This document shows, in pieces, positions 1 through 11,011 of a stretch of 46,283 nucleotides of DNA (position 1 is the stretch's first letter; every line of letters starts with the position of its first letter). This DNA is from Plantago elongata (taxonomy: Eukaryota > Streptophyta > Magnoliopsida > Lamiales > Plantaginaceae), in contig JAYMSP010000586.1 of assembly GCA_036897095.1 (NCBI GenBank), positions 1 through 46,283 of the forward strand. Reading direction: 5' to 3'. Made by a program: the position numbers and the translations under genes. The notes under the pieces are model-generated. The model did not search any database. It saw only the letters and a list, made by a program, of their open reading frames with translations, and was not told where the DNA came from.

Positions 1-410
1 TATAGGAGATAGGAAACAACTCAGGGGGAACATTTGGTTGTGAACCATTTGTTGTAAGGATCTTAGAATAAGATTAATTGTAAGGAGAACTCAATTGTTT
101 GTTCTAGTGAATTCTAGGTCTCAGAAAAGCTGAGTGGACTAGTTGGAGAATTACGCCACCTCCAGATACCACTATATTTGTTGTGTTATTTACTTATTCT
201 CTATTTGTATTCCAGCATAACACACACACACACACGCACATTTACTACTGCAAAGCACAAACACATTTATCTATTGCTTAAGTCCTCCGCTCTCTGAATT
301 TAAATATCATAAACCCACCAGTTTTCTGAGAAATAGTTTTTATTGATAAAAAATTGAAAAGACTATTCCCCCCCCCCCCCCTAGTCTTTTCATTTGTTGT
401 TTAGCAACTA
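1..410 (+). repeat. Copia-type LTR fragment, copy A
   Basis: This stretch closely matches 41769-42190 in the same orientation. Both share the blocks 'aaggagaactcaattg', 'gttctagtgaat', 'ttacgccacctccagata' and 'cccaccagttttctgaga'. Both end in an A-rich stretch followed by 'actattc' and a C run (here 361-382), then 'tagtctttt'. That ending resembles the 3' part of plant Ty1-copia LTR leaders that lie just before the primer binding site; this is recalled knowledge of such elements, not a search result. No clear primer binding site follows, so it is probably a solo or truncated LTR. The window begins inside it, so its left end is unknown. A short (CA)n microsatellite lies at about 220-236. Confidence 0.6.
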
Positions 411-540
411 GCATTTGTTTAAAATATCATGGGTTACCCTAATATTGTAACGCCCTAGAATTTCAAGTCAGATGAGCTTAAATTGATTGAGAACACTACT
501 CATATCAACAAGGTGCACCTTTCTTTTCGGGAATCCACCT

Positions 541-605
541 AGAAGAACTCCAGAGTTAATGGCCCTGGAGAAATCCTAGAATGGGTGACCAACTGGGAAG
601 TCTTC
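541..605 (+). other. 5S rRNA-like segment of the left Cassandra LTR (damaged)
   Basis: The segment reads like plant 5S rRNA from 'agaactcc...agttaa' to 'atgggtgacc...ctgggaag'. The 5S stretch 'gcgtgctt' that normally follows 'agttaa' is missing, which breaks the A-box part of the pol III internal promoter. The C-box part is kept. It is a retrotransposon-borne 5S relic, not a functional 5S gene. Confidence 0.8.
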
Positions 606-754
606 CTATTCGTGTACGAGTGACGCCAAAGTGCATGGAAAATTACTTGTGTTACTATAGTGGGGCCAGCATATCACCCCGAGAGTTGCCCATGAGTAAC
701 AACGCGGATCCAAAGGATCGGGACTCGATTGGTTAACGGTCAAGTCGTTACAAA

Positions 755-772
755 TGGTATCATAGTCGTGGT
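755..772 (+). other. Cassandra primer binding site
   Basis: 'tggtatcatagtcgtggt' starts 2 bp after the left LTR. It resembles the 'TGGTATCAGAGC' complement of initiator tRNA-Met used by plant LTR elements, with a few mismatches. Confidence 0.8.
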
Positions 773-952
773 AACCCAAAACACACAAGGGGTGCACAGT
801 TGACCGGAACATGGTGATGCGGGGACGTTGCACAATTCAAGAGGGGGTGAATGTAACGCTCCCGAATTTCAAGTCAGATCCATATAGCCTAAAGGGATTA
901 TGAACGCTACTCATATCAACAAGGTGCACCTTTCTTTTCGGTAATCCATCTA

Positions 953-1025
953 GAAGAACTCTAGAGTTAAGCGTGCTTGGCTCTGGAGCAATCTTAGGAT
1001 GGGTGACCAACTGGGAAGTCTCCCG
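953..1025 (+). other. 5S rRNA-like segment of the right Cassandra LTR
   Basis: This copy keeps both 'agttaagcgtgcttgg' (A-box region of 5S rRNA) and 'ggatgggtgacc' plus 'ctgggaagtc' (C-box region). The order and approximate spacing are those of plant 5S genes. Outside this stretch the LTR is unlike 5S rRNA, so it is an LTR domain and not a cellular 5S rRNA gene. Confidence 0.85.
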
Positions 1026-1175
1026 ATTCGCGCACGAGTGAGCCCAAAGTGCATGGGAAAGGACTTGTGTTGGTACAGTGGGGCCAGCATATGACCCCGA
1101 GAGCTGTCCATGAGTAACTGTGCCGGCCCAAAGGGTCGAGGCTCGATCGGTTAACAGTCGGGTCGTTATAAATAT

Positions 1176-1847
1176 AATCAAATCACATAACTATAAGGGA
1201 CTGATTGGTATAGAATTTGAGTAGCCTTTCCAATTGAAATTGAGTTTTTTGTTGTACAAAATATTCGATTTGAGTGGGGAGATGGTCACTCCAGCGGTAT
1301 AACAAACAAGGCCTAAATAAGGAAAACAAGAAACATCAAGGGGAAGAAAAAAGAAAAGTAAACTAAATGAAATTAACCATAACATCTAAGTGGGATAAAG
1401 GGGTGTGTGTGAACATCAATTTAGTTTGCATGAGTAAAATTAACATGTAAGATTTGACTTTATTAAAATAGTTAATATATTATTATGTTATATTAAAGTA
1501 GTAGTATAAATGTTGGTTAAGTCAAAAAGGAAAGTTAAAGGTCAAATTTATATAGAAAAGTTAGTAACTTGAATAAATTATATATTGTCAATAAATAAAT
1601 AAAAAATATTTCTTTTGTCCCAAGAAAATCGAGAGATATTAGTGTTTATTTAATTTATTTAAATTTACTTGATATAACATTTTCATAAATGTATACAATG
1701 ATTCTTTTCTTTTTTATCCACGTTTGTTTCTCTTGTCATTAGATAAGTTATATTGACATAGAGTTTTATAAACAAATCACCTATACAATCACAAATCAAT
1801 CATAATATATCTTTGTCTACAATTCACCCTTCCCAAGAATTTTAACT
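1176..1847. other. Intergenic, AT-rich
   Basis: No gene or repeat recognised. The last 100 bases before 1848 look like a possible promoter or leader ('ctttgtctacaattcaccc'), but no defined signal was confirmed. Confidence 0.4.
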
Positions 1848-3306
1848 ATGGATGCAACTAATGAACAAATATATATAACTCTCAGGAGGGATCACCACAA
1901 AATCTTCTTGGCATCAACAATCTGCAAGAGGTACTCTAAATTATCATTTTTTATAATGCTAATCATCTTTTGCAAAATCACGTTGCTAAATTTTCATTAC
2001 ATGTATAATGAACAACAATTTATAATGACAAATTAAATTCTTTTGGTGATGTACGTCGGTTTAGAAGTGTTGATTTTTCAATATAGTTTGATTAATACTT
2101 TTATCGTCATGGATTAATTGTTGTCCGTGATTTACGTAGATCTAAAAGTGTGATCTATAAATTTATTTCAATGTATATTTATTGATACTTGCAACATCAC
2201 GTATTAAATTATTTTTATTTTTTTACGTTGATCTAAAGTATTGTGATAAATTTTACTTTACATGTATATTGATTAACAATAGCAATGGTAATGTTAAATT
2301 CTTATCGTGATTTACGTCGATATCTTGAAGTATGAACATTTGCCTCAACATATAGTTTGATTTATAAATATCTTGATAATTACACATTAAATTCTACATG
2401 TGAACTATATATGTAAATAATTCACATATACTTGTATTATCAAATATTTAATTTTTTCGGTAATTTATGATGTGTATCTTATTAATTTAATACTTCTATC
2501 AAGGTACGGATCATATATTATATGCTTAACTTATCCCGATCTAGAACTATTAGTATATATATCTATCTTGAAGTTATTTATTTCTTTTGACCAAAACATA
2601 TTATCATGATATCGTAAAATTAATGAGGATTACCCATTTTCTATAAAAGTATAAATTATTAAAAAGACGTAAACTAGAAATAAGGGTATAACATGATAAT
2701 CAATGTTTCTCACTTTGTTTTTTTTTTTTTTAGAATAATGTCTCTTAAATTGTAGATCCCCTAATAATAGATCCAGGATAAACTAAAAATTGGTCAAGTC
2801 ACATCGTATATGACTTGTAGAATATTAATCTTGTATAGATTTTATAATTTCATAGACATTTCTAATATTGTCAAACTTCCTATTTCTGAAACTATAGATG
2901 AGATGATATATTATTTACATGATGTTCATATTGATTTATTTAACTTATTGTTTTATAAATAACCAACATATAATCATTAAATACCATTCTTATAAAATGT
3001 GTTTCTCACCATACTATATTGTTATTCAATGTCTTAATTTAAATTTTAATATATAGAAAAATAAATTGATTACTGGTAGAAAGTAAACTTATTAGTAAAA
3101 AAAAGAGTTATATTATAAAATTAAAATATTTGTGGTGAAATAATTAATGTACAATATAATGTATGTATTTTTTTCTATTAATTAATAATGTTTGACATCA
3201 AATACATATTTTTTCTTCTTGTTGCAGGAAACTTCACATGCTCAAAAATTTATCCAGCAGTCCGATGTTAGCCTTCATAATTCATCTTTTAACTGAGCAA
3301 TTATTA
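1848..3306 (+). other. Possible 5' exons of the MBD-like gene
   Basis: An ATG at 1848 opens an 83-nt stretch that ends at a plausible donor 'caagag|gtactc' (1930/1931). A plausible acceptor 'gttgcag' ends at 3227 and opens a stretch to a donor at 3306/3307. Joined (83+79 nt = 54 codons), these read in frame into 3372-3467 (acceptor 'agcag', 3367-3371) and on into the MBD-like domain. Frame continuity across these junctions is modest support only. The encoded residues resemble nothing I recognise, and the exons could instead be untranslated leader. The rest of the interval is AT-rich intron-like sequence. Confidence 0.35.
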
Positions 3307-3380
3307 GTGATATATTATAATTTTAACTTAACTTTGAGTATGTACTCTTTGACTTTATATATGAATAGCAGGGATTGAAT

Positions 3381-4756
3381 ATGGTTAACCAAACAACGCC
3401 TGGTGAGAAACATGAGGATGAAAACTTATCCTCCAAAGGTTTGACAATGACTTTAGCTATTATCGAGGTAACTTATTCAAATGTGTTTCAAATGTGATGC
3501 ATGCGAATATGATATTTTTTGTATCAAGATATATTATGTTAGTTTTGTTGCGTTCATATTCTATATTTGACCAATGTGAATATTTACAGTTAGTGGTTTT
3601 TAATGTTGTTATATTTGATGTTTAAAAGTGTCAACTTCAATACAAGACATTCAATTTATAGTTTGACATGAGCTCATGTTCTACAATATCATGTTATAAT
3701 AATTAATGTAATCAAGATAATATTAGTTGGGCTACATGTGTAGTTGTAGTGACAAATAGCTATATATCTTTTTCACTATTTTGGTATGTGATCGCTTATT
3801 TTCTAATTAGTTACCTTTTTTTCTTGAGTTGTTAAATGTTTAATTTAAAGTGTATTTATTTTGTTATATTATCTAGTATAATTATTTTTTCTATAGAATA
3901 CAAAAAATCAGAGTGGTGCAAATGGTGCTTTTCCAAGTGTGGATCATCATAGATATTCCGACAGGAATAAAGGATGGATAATCCGTTATCTGCCTCGTAA
4001 TGCTGGTGCCAGGGATTGCCCGGTATGTGCCCATAAATTTCTCTACATTGTGAGATAAAATGAACATTCATATCATTAAAGCATTAGAGATTGGACTATA
4101 TATTTTCTTTTTGATGTGCTATAACGTGTATTTTTTTTTGAATTAAATGTATAACAAAATATAATTATTTTTATACTCTTAGACGTACATCCATCTGGAG
4201 TCTGATGAAATGTTCAGATCTTGGCGAGAGGTATTTAACTTTATAGTCAACGACCGGCTTCCTGTATATCAAAGAGGTGGCAAGGTAAATGAAATCAATC
4301 ATGCATCTTATGATAAAGGTTTATGACTAATGAATGTATAATAACATATCAAAATTCGGTTACGTTCTTACAGGCAGCCAAATCTTCTGAAGGTATGGCA
4401 GAAAAGAAAGATAAAAAACGCAGAACTACATCTGAGAAATTGTTGAAGTCGTTTGTTGTAGGACACTACAATGTGGGTTCAAAACAATTTCGTGCGACTA
4501 GTAAGTCTTAATTATTTAGGACGATAGATTGTTGTGTGCATTAATTAAGATATGACATAGTTTTTTCTTTTTTAGATGAAAACATACTTCCATTCATCAA
4601 GAGATCATATACATCACCATTTCTATTGTTGCAGATCAAAGGATGCCTGTGAAAGGAAATAGGAGAAGAAAATGTGGAAATCATTTAATTGGAGAAGTAC
4701 CTCAAGGCTATACACACACCGTTTACGACTTTGAGCCTGTTAGGCTCACAGAGTAA
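3381..4756 (+). CDS. Methyl-CpG-binding-domain (MBD)-like protein
   Basis: Five exon segments read in frame: 3381-3467, 3897-4022, 4183-4284, 4374-4500 and 4635-4756 (stop TAA). They have GT-AG introns and give 187 aa from the ATG at 3381, or 244 aa if exons at 1848 and 3228 are coding. The central part has the layout of a plant MBD: 'KGWIIRYLPRNAGARDCP' then 'TYIHLESDEMFRSWREVFNF', matching the family pattern GW-basic strand-Gly-Y-(F)RS-EV-F. A lysine/arginine-rich segment follows ('EKKDKKRRTTSEKLLKS'). Known plant MBD proteins bind methylated CpG and act in nuclear silencing. This copy is divergent in the first strand and lacks the usual 'LPPGW' lead-in, so DNA methyl-binding is uncertain. 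A competing acceptor near 4575 would give a different, shorter C-terminus. It could be a degenerating paralogue. Confidence 0.6.
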
Positions 4757-5100
4757 ACCACAATCTGGATATGCATGTCACATTTGTCCACTCAATCCGA
4801 ACTATTTTTGTTTTGGCTATAAACATAAATTGATATATTTTGTTACTTTACTAATCAAAAATATTTTACTTTAATTATTATGCAAAAACTTATACAACTG
4901 TATTTGATGCCAATCTGTTAGATTATAGTAAGCGCATCAATAATCCTTTTTGTGTTTGATATGTACTATGTCATTGGCAATTATCATAAAGTCTATTTTG
5001 TGCCTCTTCGAAATGCTTCTAAAACATAGAATCCATCTTGTTTTTTTTCAAAAGAGATAACATTGTGAATAACTTTGTAAAACATAGTACAAGCTCGAAG
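4757..5100. other. Intergenic, AT-rich
   Basis: Short stretch between the MBD-like gene and the LINE; presumably 3' UTR and spacer. Nothing further recognised. Confidence 0.4.
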
Positions 5101-5510
5101 ACATGTATTTTTTTTTTGGAACGTAAGAATTTGTCTTATTAAACCAAAATAGTGTATGTACAATTAGGGGCTGAGAAAAATCTCCAAGCTCATAGCCAGA
5201 GCTACAAAGCAAAAACTAATACTCTATATGAAAATCAATGAAAAGTTGCAATCAAAGCAGCCGCCTTCGCCGAGGTGCAACGTAGTCGAACTGCGTGAGT
5301 AATGGAGTCAAAAACTCTTGGCGGGTCACAAACCTTCTATTGGAACACTCTCTCATTTCTAGCAATCCAAATACTATAAATTGTTTCCGCAAGCAGTGCA
5401 CGAAAAACATAAGCTCGACAATTCTTCCCTCGGGACCGAGCCCGCAACCACAACAATAGATGTTGCCAATCCGTGATGGAAGGATGAGCGGTCCGCATCC
5501 AGGTTAAGCC

Positions 5511-8500
5511 TCACTGTTTGATGTCATAGGTAGTGGGGCACTGAAAGAATAAATGGTCAATTGTCTCCACCACACTACAAAAAGCACATAGACCATCAAT
5601 ATCAATACCAAAATAAGCCAACCAATCTTTTATTGCAAGTCTCCAGTGAAGTGCCAACCAAAGGATAAATCTCGCTTTTGGCCTAGCCGGGTTCCTAATC
5701 ACCAAATCCCACCACTCTACCTTTTACGGGTTGCTTTTGAAGATGCAATATATTTTGCATACCAAGAAGCAGGGGGCAACGAGTAGCTCAGCCCATTGAG
5801 GCGTGTCATGTACCACCTTTCTAACTTTAAAGGAAATTTTTATGATCGAGGAGCTACATCAGGTACCCTCCAAGTTACTCCGGGTTGGAGTTTTATATAG
5901 TAGCTATCAATACATCGAACCCACAACGAGTCATCCTTGGTTTGAATCTTCCATAGTAGTTTGCAGATGATCGCTTTATTCCATTCAGAAGTGAGATAAT
6001 ATTCAATCCCCCAAAACTCCGTGGAGCGCAAAATTTTGCCCAAGAGATCAAAGACTTCCGGTAGTTTCCATATTTCCCACTCCAGAGGAAACTACGACAA
6101 ATACGTTGAATATGCTCCAACTTTTTTGGGAATGGGAAAACCTGAAGATAGTAAGTCATAATAGATGTGATAACACTTTGAATAAGTTGTTCGCCACCCG
6201 CTTAGTATAATAATCTTGTCGACCAATGATTTATTCTGCTCAAAATTCGAGTGAGGAGTGGCTGAAACTGGGCTGCCGATAGCTGCATGTGGGATAGAGG
6301 CACGCCCAGATATCGTACGAGCGAGCTTCTCACTCCAAATCTCGTGATCCATGCTATTTGCTGGCGGACGAAAGGCGCAACACCTCCAAAAAAGATCTTG
6401 GTCTTCGTCTCACTTGCACATAAGCCTATGACATTAGAAAAGGCAGCCAACTGCATCATCATCAACTTGACCGATCGCTCATCACCATGCATAAACAGCA
6501 TCAAATCATCAGCAAAACAAAGATTGGTAATGTGTAGCTTCTCACATTTTGGATGGAAGTTAAAATCCGCCACATCCCTGCGTTTCTGCAGGCATTGATG
6601 TAGATACTCCATAACAAGCACAAAAAGATATGGGGAGAGGGGATCGCCCTGTCTCAGATCTCTCCGTGCTTTTAAAAGCTTCGACGTCACCCCATTGATC
6701 GAGTATCTATAAGATACTGTGGACACACAACACATAATACAATTCACAAATTGGGCCGCAACACCCAACTTTCTCATAATAACCTCCAGAGCACCCCATT
6801 CTACCGTGTCATATGTTTTGTGGAGATCCATCTGTATCATACACCGTGGGGAGATACCCTTTCGATTGTATTCCTTTACCAGAACCTGAGAAAGTAGGAT
6901 GCTATCCTGAATAACCTTTTCGGGTAGGAAAGCTAACTGGCTGTCATCCACACGCTATTTATCACTCTCCCCAGTCGAGCTGTGAGAATCTTATAGATAA
7001 TCTTGTACACCGTAGTACATCAAGCAATCGATCACATATCCTTAATATTCTGGGAACTTTGGAATCAAGGTAACTAGAGTACAGTTCAAAGCAGGATACA
7101 AAGTGGTAGTCTCAAAGAAATTAGAGATGGCCCTGTAAGCATCCTCACCCACAATAGGTCATGCCTTCTTGAAAAAATATGCATTGAAACCATCACTTCT
7201 TGATGCTTTCAGGTCTCCAATATCTTTTAAGGTCGTATCAATCTCCATACGAGTAATAGGCTGAATGAGGGTCTGGCTATTCACATGACTCAGCCGAGAC
7301 CCCATACTTATCACACTCACATCGACCCTGGACCGCCTCTGAGCTACCTGCCCTACTAAACGCGAGTAGAATGTCAAAATCTCATATTTGAGATCCGTAG
7401 AAGATGTAAGAATGCAACAATCCACCCTCTCTAATCTCCGAATCCCAATCCTTCGATTTCGCTCTTTAACCTGGGCATGAAAGAAATCAGTATTTCTGTC
7501 CCCAAGTTTGATCCAATCAATTTTTGCTCGATGTCGTAGGTTCTGCTCCTCAATATCAATCAATTTTCCAACTGAGTAGTATCCTCTCTGACTTCTCGGA
7601 TCAAAGTAGCATTGAAACGATCAAGTCTCAGGGCTTCCTTCAGAAGTTGAAGTTGGTTCCGCAGTTGTATAACCATCCTATCAATCCCACGAATACGCAA
7701 GCTCAAATCCCACAGACTTAGTTGCAAACACTTCAACTTTGTCCATATATTCACTTGCGGGGAAGTCGAACTCGGCCCCCTCCATGAATTAGATATTGCA
7801 CTCTGGAAATCCTCACATCGAGTTGTGTAATTCAGGAAACGAAAGCATGATTTCCACAGCTGAGGAAGTTGAAGTTGGCGCAACCAGAGGGAAGAGTGGT
7901 CCGAGATGCCGGTGCTAAGACCTCAATATCAACTCCAGTATTGGCTTGGAGCCACTCGGTATTACCTAAGGCCCTATTTGCTTGTTTGACCAGGTAAATC
8001 TATCCCATGCCATATGAATCTCAAAAGGCCCTACATCATCCATCATATCAACAAGGTCCTTGAACTCATATTCCAAACAGGATTGCCACCGACACGATCC
8101 CCATAGGTCAAGACATTATTAAAGTCAACTATAACAATCCATTGGTCCCTAATACCAGTTGCAAGTGTTCGAATGTCCTGCCATAAGCGAGTCCGATCCA
8201 CCAACTAGTTCCGCGCATATATAAAGGTGATGAGACCTCGATCCACCCCACATGAATCGAACCATTGAGAATGCAAATACTGATCCGAGCTACAAAGAAG
8301 AATCACCCTGACCCGCCTCGGTTCCCATAATACCCAGATATGACCAAGTAGATGAGATGGATAATTGTCTAGGTAGTTCCAACGAGTCCCCATTCTCTTC
8401 CGAATTTGATCCTTATTTTCCTCCTTCACTCTGGTTTCTAAAAGACCTGTTATACTAACATTCCAATCCATGAGACGGGAGCCAATCTCCTTATGCTTAA

Positions 8501-8537
8501 CAGTCGTATTTAGCCCCCTAACGTTCCAAGCTAACAT
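5511..8537 (-). pseudogene. LINE ORF2: endonuclease / reverse transcriptase / zf-RVT, broken
   Basis: The start 'MLAWNVRGLN' (ATG 8535-8537) is typical of plant L1 APE-type endonucleases. The pattern continues with 'LLETRV', and 'VDFNNVLTYGDRVGG' follows after an in-frame stop near 8205. A linker segment at 7159-7883 has 'RAKIDWIKLGDRNTDFFH'. The reverse transcriptase core at 6202-6951 includes 'RQGDPLSPYLF' and the catalytic FADD box (codons at 6505-6516). Further pieces at 5840-6352 lead to a zf-RVT module at 5511-5705 ('RFILWLALHWRLAIKDWL', then paired Cys and 'DHLFFQCP'). At least five frame changes or stops separate the pieces, so no functional polymerase is made. Confidence 0.93.
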
Positions 8538-9939
8538 CGATCCCGGTTCTTGTCCTCACTGGAACCAGAACCATTAGCAAGGGGAGTCAAACCATTCCTA
8601 ATAACCACATAATCCGTAGGAGACAACTGTACCATGCGCCCACGTGGTGAACCAGACCTCTGACAAGGTGATGACCATCCCTTCGAATCCGTACCCTGAT
8701 CGCAGGAAGGTCCCGGATCCCCATCTTCTGCCCGTAACGCAGCTTCGGGAACAATTGGGCGAGCATGAGAAGGCTCAGGCACACCAGCAGGCTGCTGCGG
8801 CTGGCGCTATCGAGGTACCCAGGTCCGTGCCAGTTGATTAGGAGCAGGTTGTCTCCCTTGCCTGACAGCCACACACGGAGTACTAGGTTGCAGAACTGCA
8901 TGGGCAGGGCGGCCATCAGTAGTTACTCCACAAGTGTGACCAAACTTTTGGCACTTCTGGCAAAAGATCGGTTTCCATACATACTCCACTAATTGCTTGA
9001 CCAGATTACCTTGCTTATCCTTGATCATGACAAATTGACGAAGCTCTTGAGTAATATCCACCTCAATCAATATTCTTGGATAAGAAACCCTCATTGTTTT
9101 TGCAGTACATTCATCCATAAACATTGGGGTACTAATAACACTAGCAATCTTACTCAAGCTCCGGGAGGGGGTGGGGGGGGGGGATTTAACCCAGATTTGT
9201 GCAATTCAAAGCATATCCTCCTTTAACTCAAAAGTTTGGGTCCACGGTCTCAAACTCATAGGTCTCCCATAAATAAAGTACGGTCCACCATTCTCAACAT
9301 TGTCCTTGTCCTTACTCGAATGATGAAAAAAACCTTCATCATTATAGTAAAGTTCAGGTAGGGCAATATCAGACCAGATTTTAATCGTAAATTTCTTGAC
9401 AACATTCATATATAGGGAATTATCCGCAACATACATGATGAGCGAATTCTTCCAGAATTCAACATCTGATTCAATATTCTCATCCTTGATTTCCACAACT
9501 GTTTCACCATCAATCACATGCAGACGGCAATACGGGATGTTCCCGTGATCATGAGCTCGATTTTCGCGAATGACACCTACCCAAGAAGTAGATGACGGAT
9601 GGGCAACCATAGGCAGGCCATGTTCCATCGTCATCGTCGTCCGATCTTCACCATCGCTACTAATGGACGTGCCAAATTTGACAGCCGTTGTCAAATTAGA
9701 AGTAGGAGGAGCAATAGAGTCTTTTCTCGGAATAGAGGATTCTGATATCTCACTAGTCAAGGTCTCTGTCGAATTCGAGACAGTAATAATAGAGAGGTCC
9801 ATAATCGGAAAAGACGATTCTGGTAATTCAAGAGTCGAAGACGGCGGTAAATCACAGGGAGAATCAGGTGGAGCTTGTCGATCCGGATTGGGAGAAGAAA
9901 TGTCGTCGAGTCGCCGATTGCACTGGCGAGGTCCGACAT
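8531..9939 (-). pseudogene. LINE ORF1, gag-like (DUF4283 + zinc knuckle), frameshifted
   Basis: A likely start is the ATG at 9937-9939 (begins 'MSDLASAIGDS'). A frameshift soon after moves reading to the frame of 9206-9802. That part shows the DUF4283 pattern: 'WKNSLIMYV', 'KIWSDIALPELYYNDEGFF', 'GPYFIYGRPMSLRPW'. A second shift falls at a G-rich run (about 9164-9183 on the plus strand). The next piece (8807-9157) continues with 'LSKIASVISTPMFMDECTAK' to the zinc knuckle 'CQKCQKFGH'. A basic, Ser/Pro-rich tail in a third frame ends at TAG 8531-8533, almost touching the ORF2 ATG at 8535-8537. The protein normally binds the LINE RNA. Confidence 0.88.
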
Positions 9940-10044
9940 TTCCTGGGAATGGAAGGAGGAGATCTGAATTTATGACGTCTAGGATTTTTCTCTATTTCAC
10001 CAGAGTGTTTTTCTTTCTCGTGTCTTTGTAGTAATACATGTATT

Positions 10045-11011
10045 CTCATATGTATGATCTTATTAACATCAAGTGAACATATAATCATCTATTACAAATT
10101 TTTTTTATAATATCACACATGATCTATATGTTTTTATAATCTAAAAAGCTTTAAAATCAAGGTTAAGTGAGGCTATATGCGGACATTTTAATAAACATTT
10201 ATTTTGTAAGAATCTAACCACCCCACATATGGCAGACGATGGTTATTTTATTTGTTGTTGTTGTAGCTATTGATATGATTAGAAGAAGTGTACTTTGACT
10301 TCTAATGAAAACTATAATGTTGAATTAACAATGATTTACAGATAACTTATGAATCATAAAATGGGGAAAATATAACCTCCGGCACAGTGGCAAACTTCTA
10401 GCGATCACCATCTATGTTTAGAGAGTAAAGTTTCATTGTATAATTTAATCTAGAATTTACAATCACCATTGATGATTAATTTATAGTCGAAGTTTGTTAA
10501 CTGTAAAAGTCAAAATTGGACAACTTCTATGTGATAAAAAAAAAGTATACAATGTTGTACCCACAACCCTTAGCTACGTAAAATATCTACAAGATCAATA
10601 AATTTATAAAATGTAATACAAGCTTCCACATATTGAACGCTTGAACTGCGTACAACTAGGAAAATATATGAATAACTTAATTCTACATTCTAACATGTTA
10701 TAAATATAACGTATAACATATGAAGCTTTCATTATATTTATTAGAGAATAATCGTTAGCAATATGCATACGGTTGCACGATTACCGATTTGATCGCTAGC
10801 ACGAATCATATCGGGTAAATCGATCATGGGTGCAAGCCTTATGTTTGCGATTGCAATGAATACTGATTTGATTCAATCGACCCAATAAGCCGGTTCGATT
10901 GGGTAACTCAGACCGTTCTTCAACAAAATTAGTCGTCGAACTTAAATTACAGCTCGATGCACGTATAACCTTACAAGGCAAAGGTACCATCATCGCATTC
11001 TGCTATGCGCC
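10045..11011. other. Intergenic / promoter region of the TMEM42-like gene
   Basis: AT-rich spacer after the LINE becoming mixed composition from about 10770. The last 200 bases are probably the promoter and leader of the gene starting at 11012. No defined element identified. Confidence 0.4.

Larger units (their letters stand above)
446..1170 (+). mobile_element. Cassandra TRIM retrotransposon (complete)
   Basis: Two direct LTRs of 307 and 319 bp (446-752 and 852-1170) both begin 'tgtaacg' and end 'gttaca' or the mutated 'gttata'. They flank a 99-bp internal region that has a primer binding site at 755 and a purine-rich tract at 839-851. A perfect 5-bp target duplication 'aatat' sits at 441-445 and 1171-1175. 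The LTRs carry a 5S rRNA-like segment, the hallmark of the Cassandra family of terminal-repeat retrotransposons in miniature. There is no coding capacity, so it depends on enzymes from other elements. The LTRs differ by many substitutions and a small deletion, which suggests an old insertion. The open frames on either strand here are incidental. Confidence 0.93.
5110..10035 (-). mobile_element. Full-length L1-type LINE (non-LTR retrotransposon), inactive
   Basis: On the minus strand the element runs from about 10035 (5' end) to a poly(A) end seen as a T run at 5108-5117. A 9-bp direct repeat 'acatgtatt' at 5101-5109 and 10036-10044 is the target-site duplication, so the insertion is about 4.9 kb and essentially full length. 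ORF1 (gag-like, DUF4283 plus CCHC knuckle) and ORF2 (endonuclease, reverse transcriptase, zf-RVT) are in the normal plant L1 order. Both are broken by frameshifts and stops, so it cannot be autonomous. It lies between the MBD-like gene and the TMEM42-like gene, pointing opposite to both. Confidence 0.95.

Noticed and set aside
953-1025. Functional 5S rRNA gene
   Set aside because: Only the central part matches 5S rRNA, and it is embedded in an LTR with target duplications outside.
837-1181. 114-aa minus-strand open frame
   Set aside because: It lies entirely within the right Cassandra LTR, which is a non-coding element.
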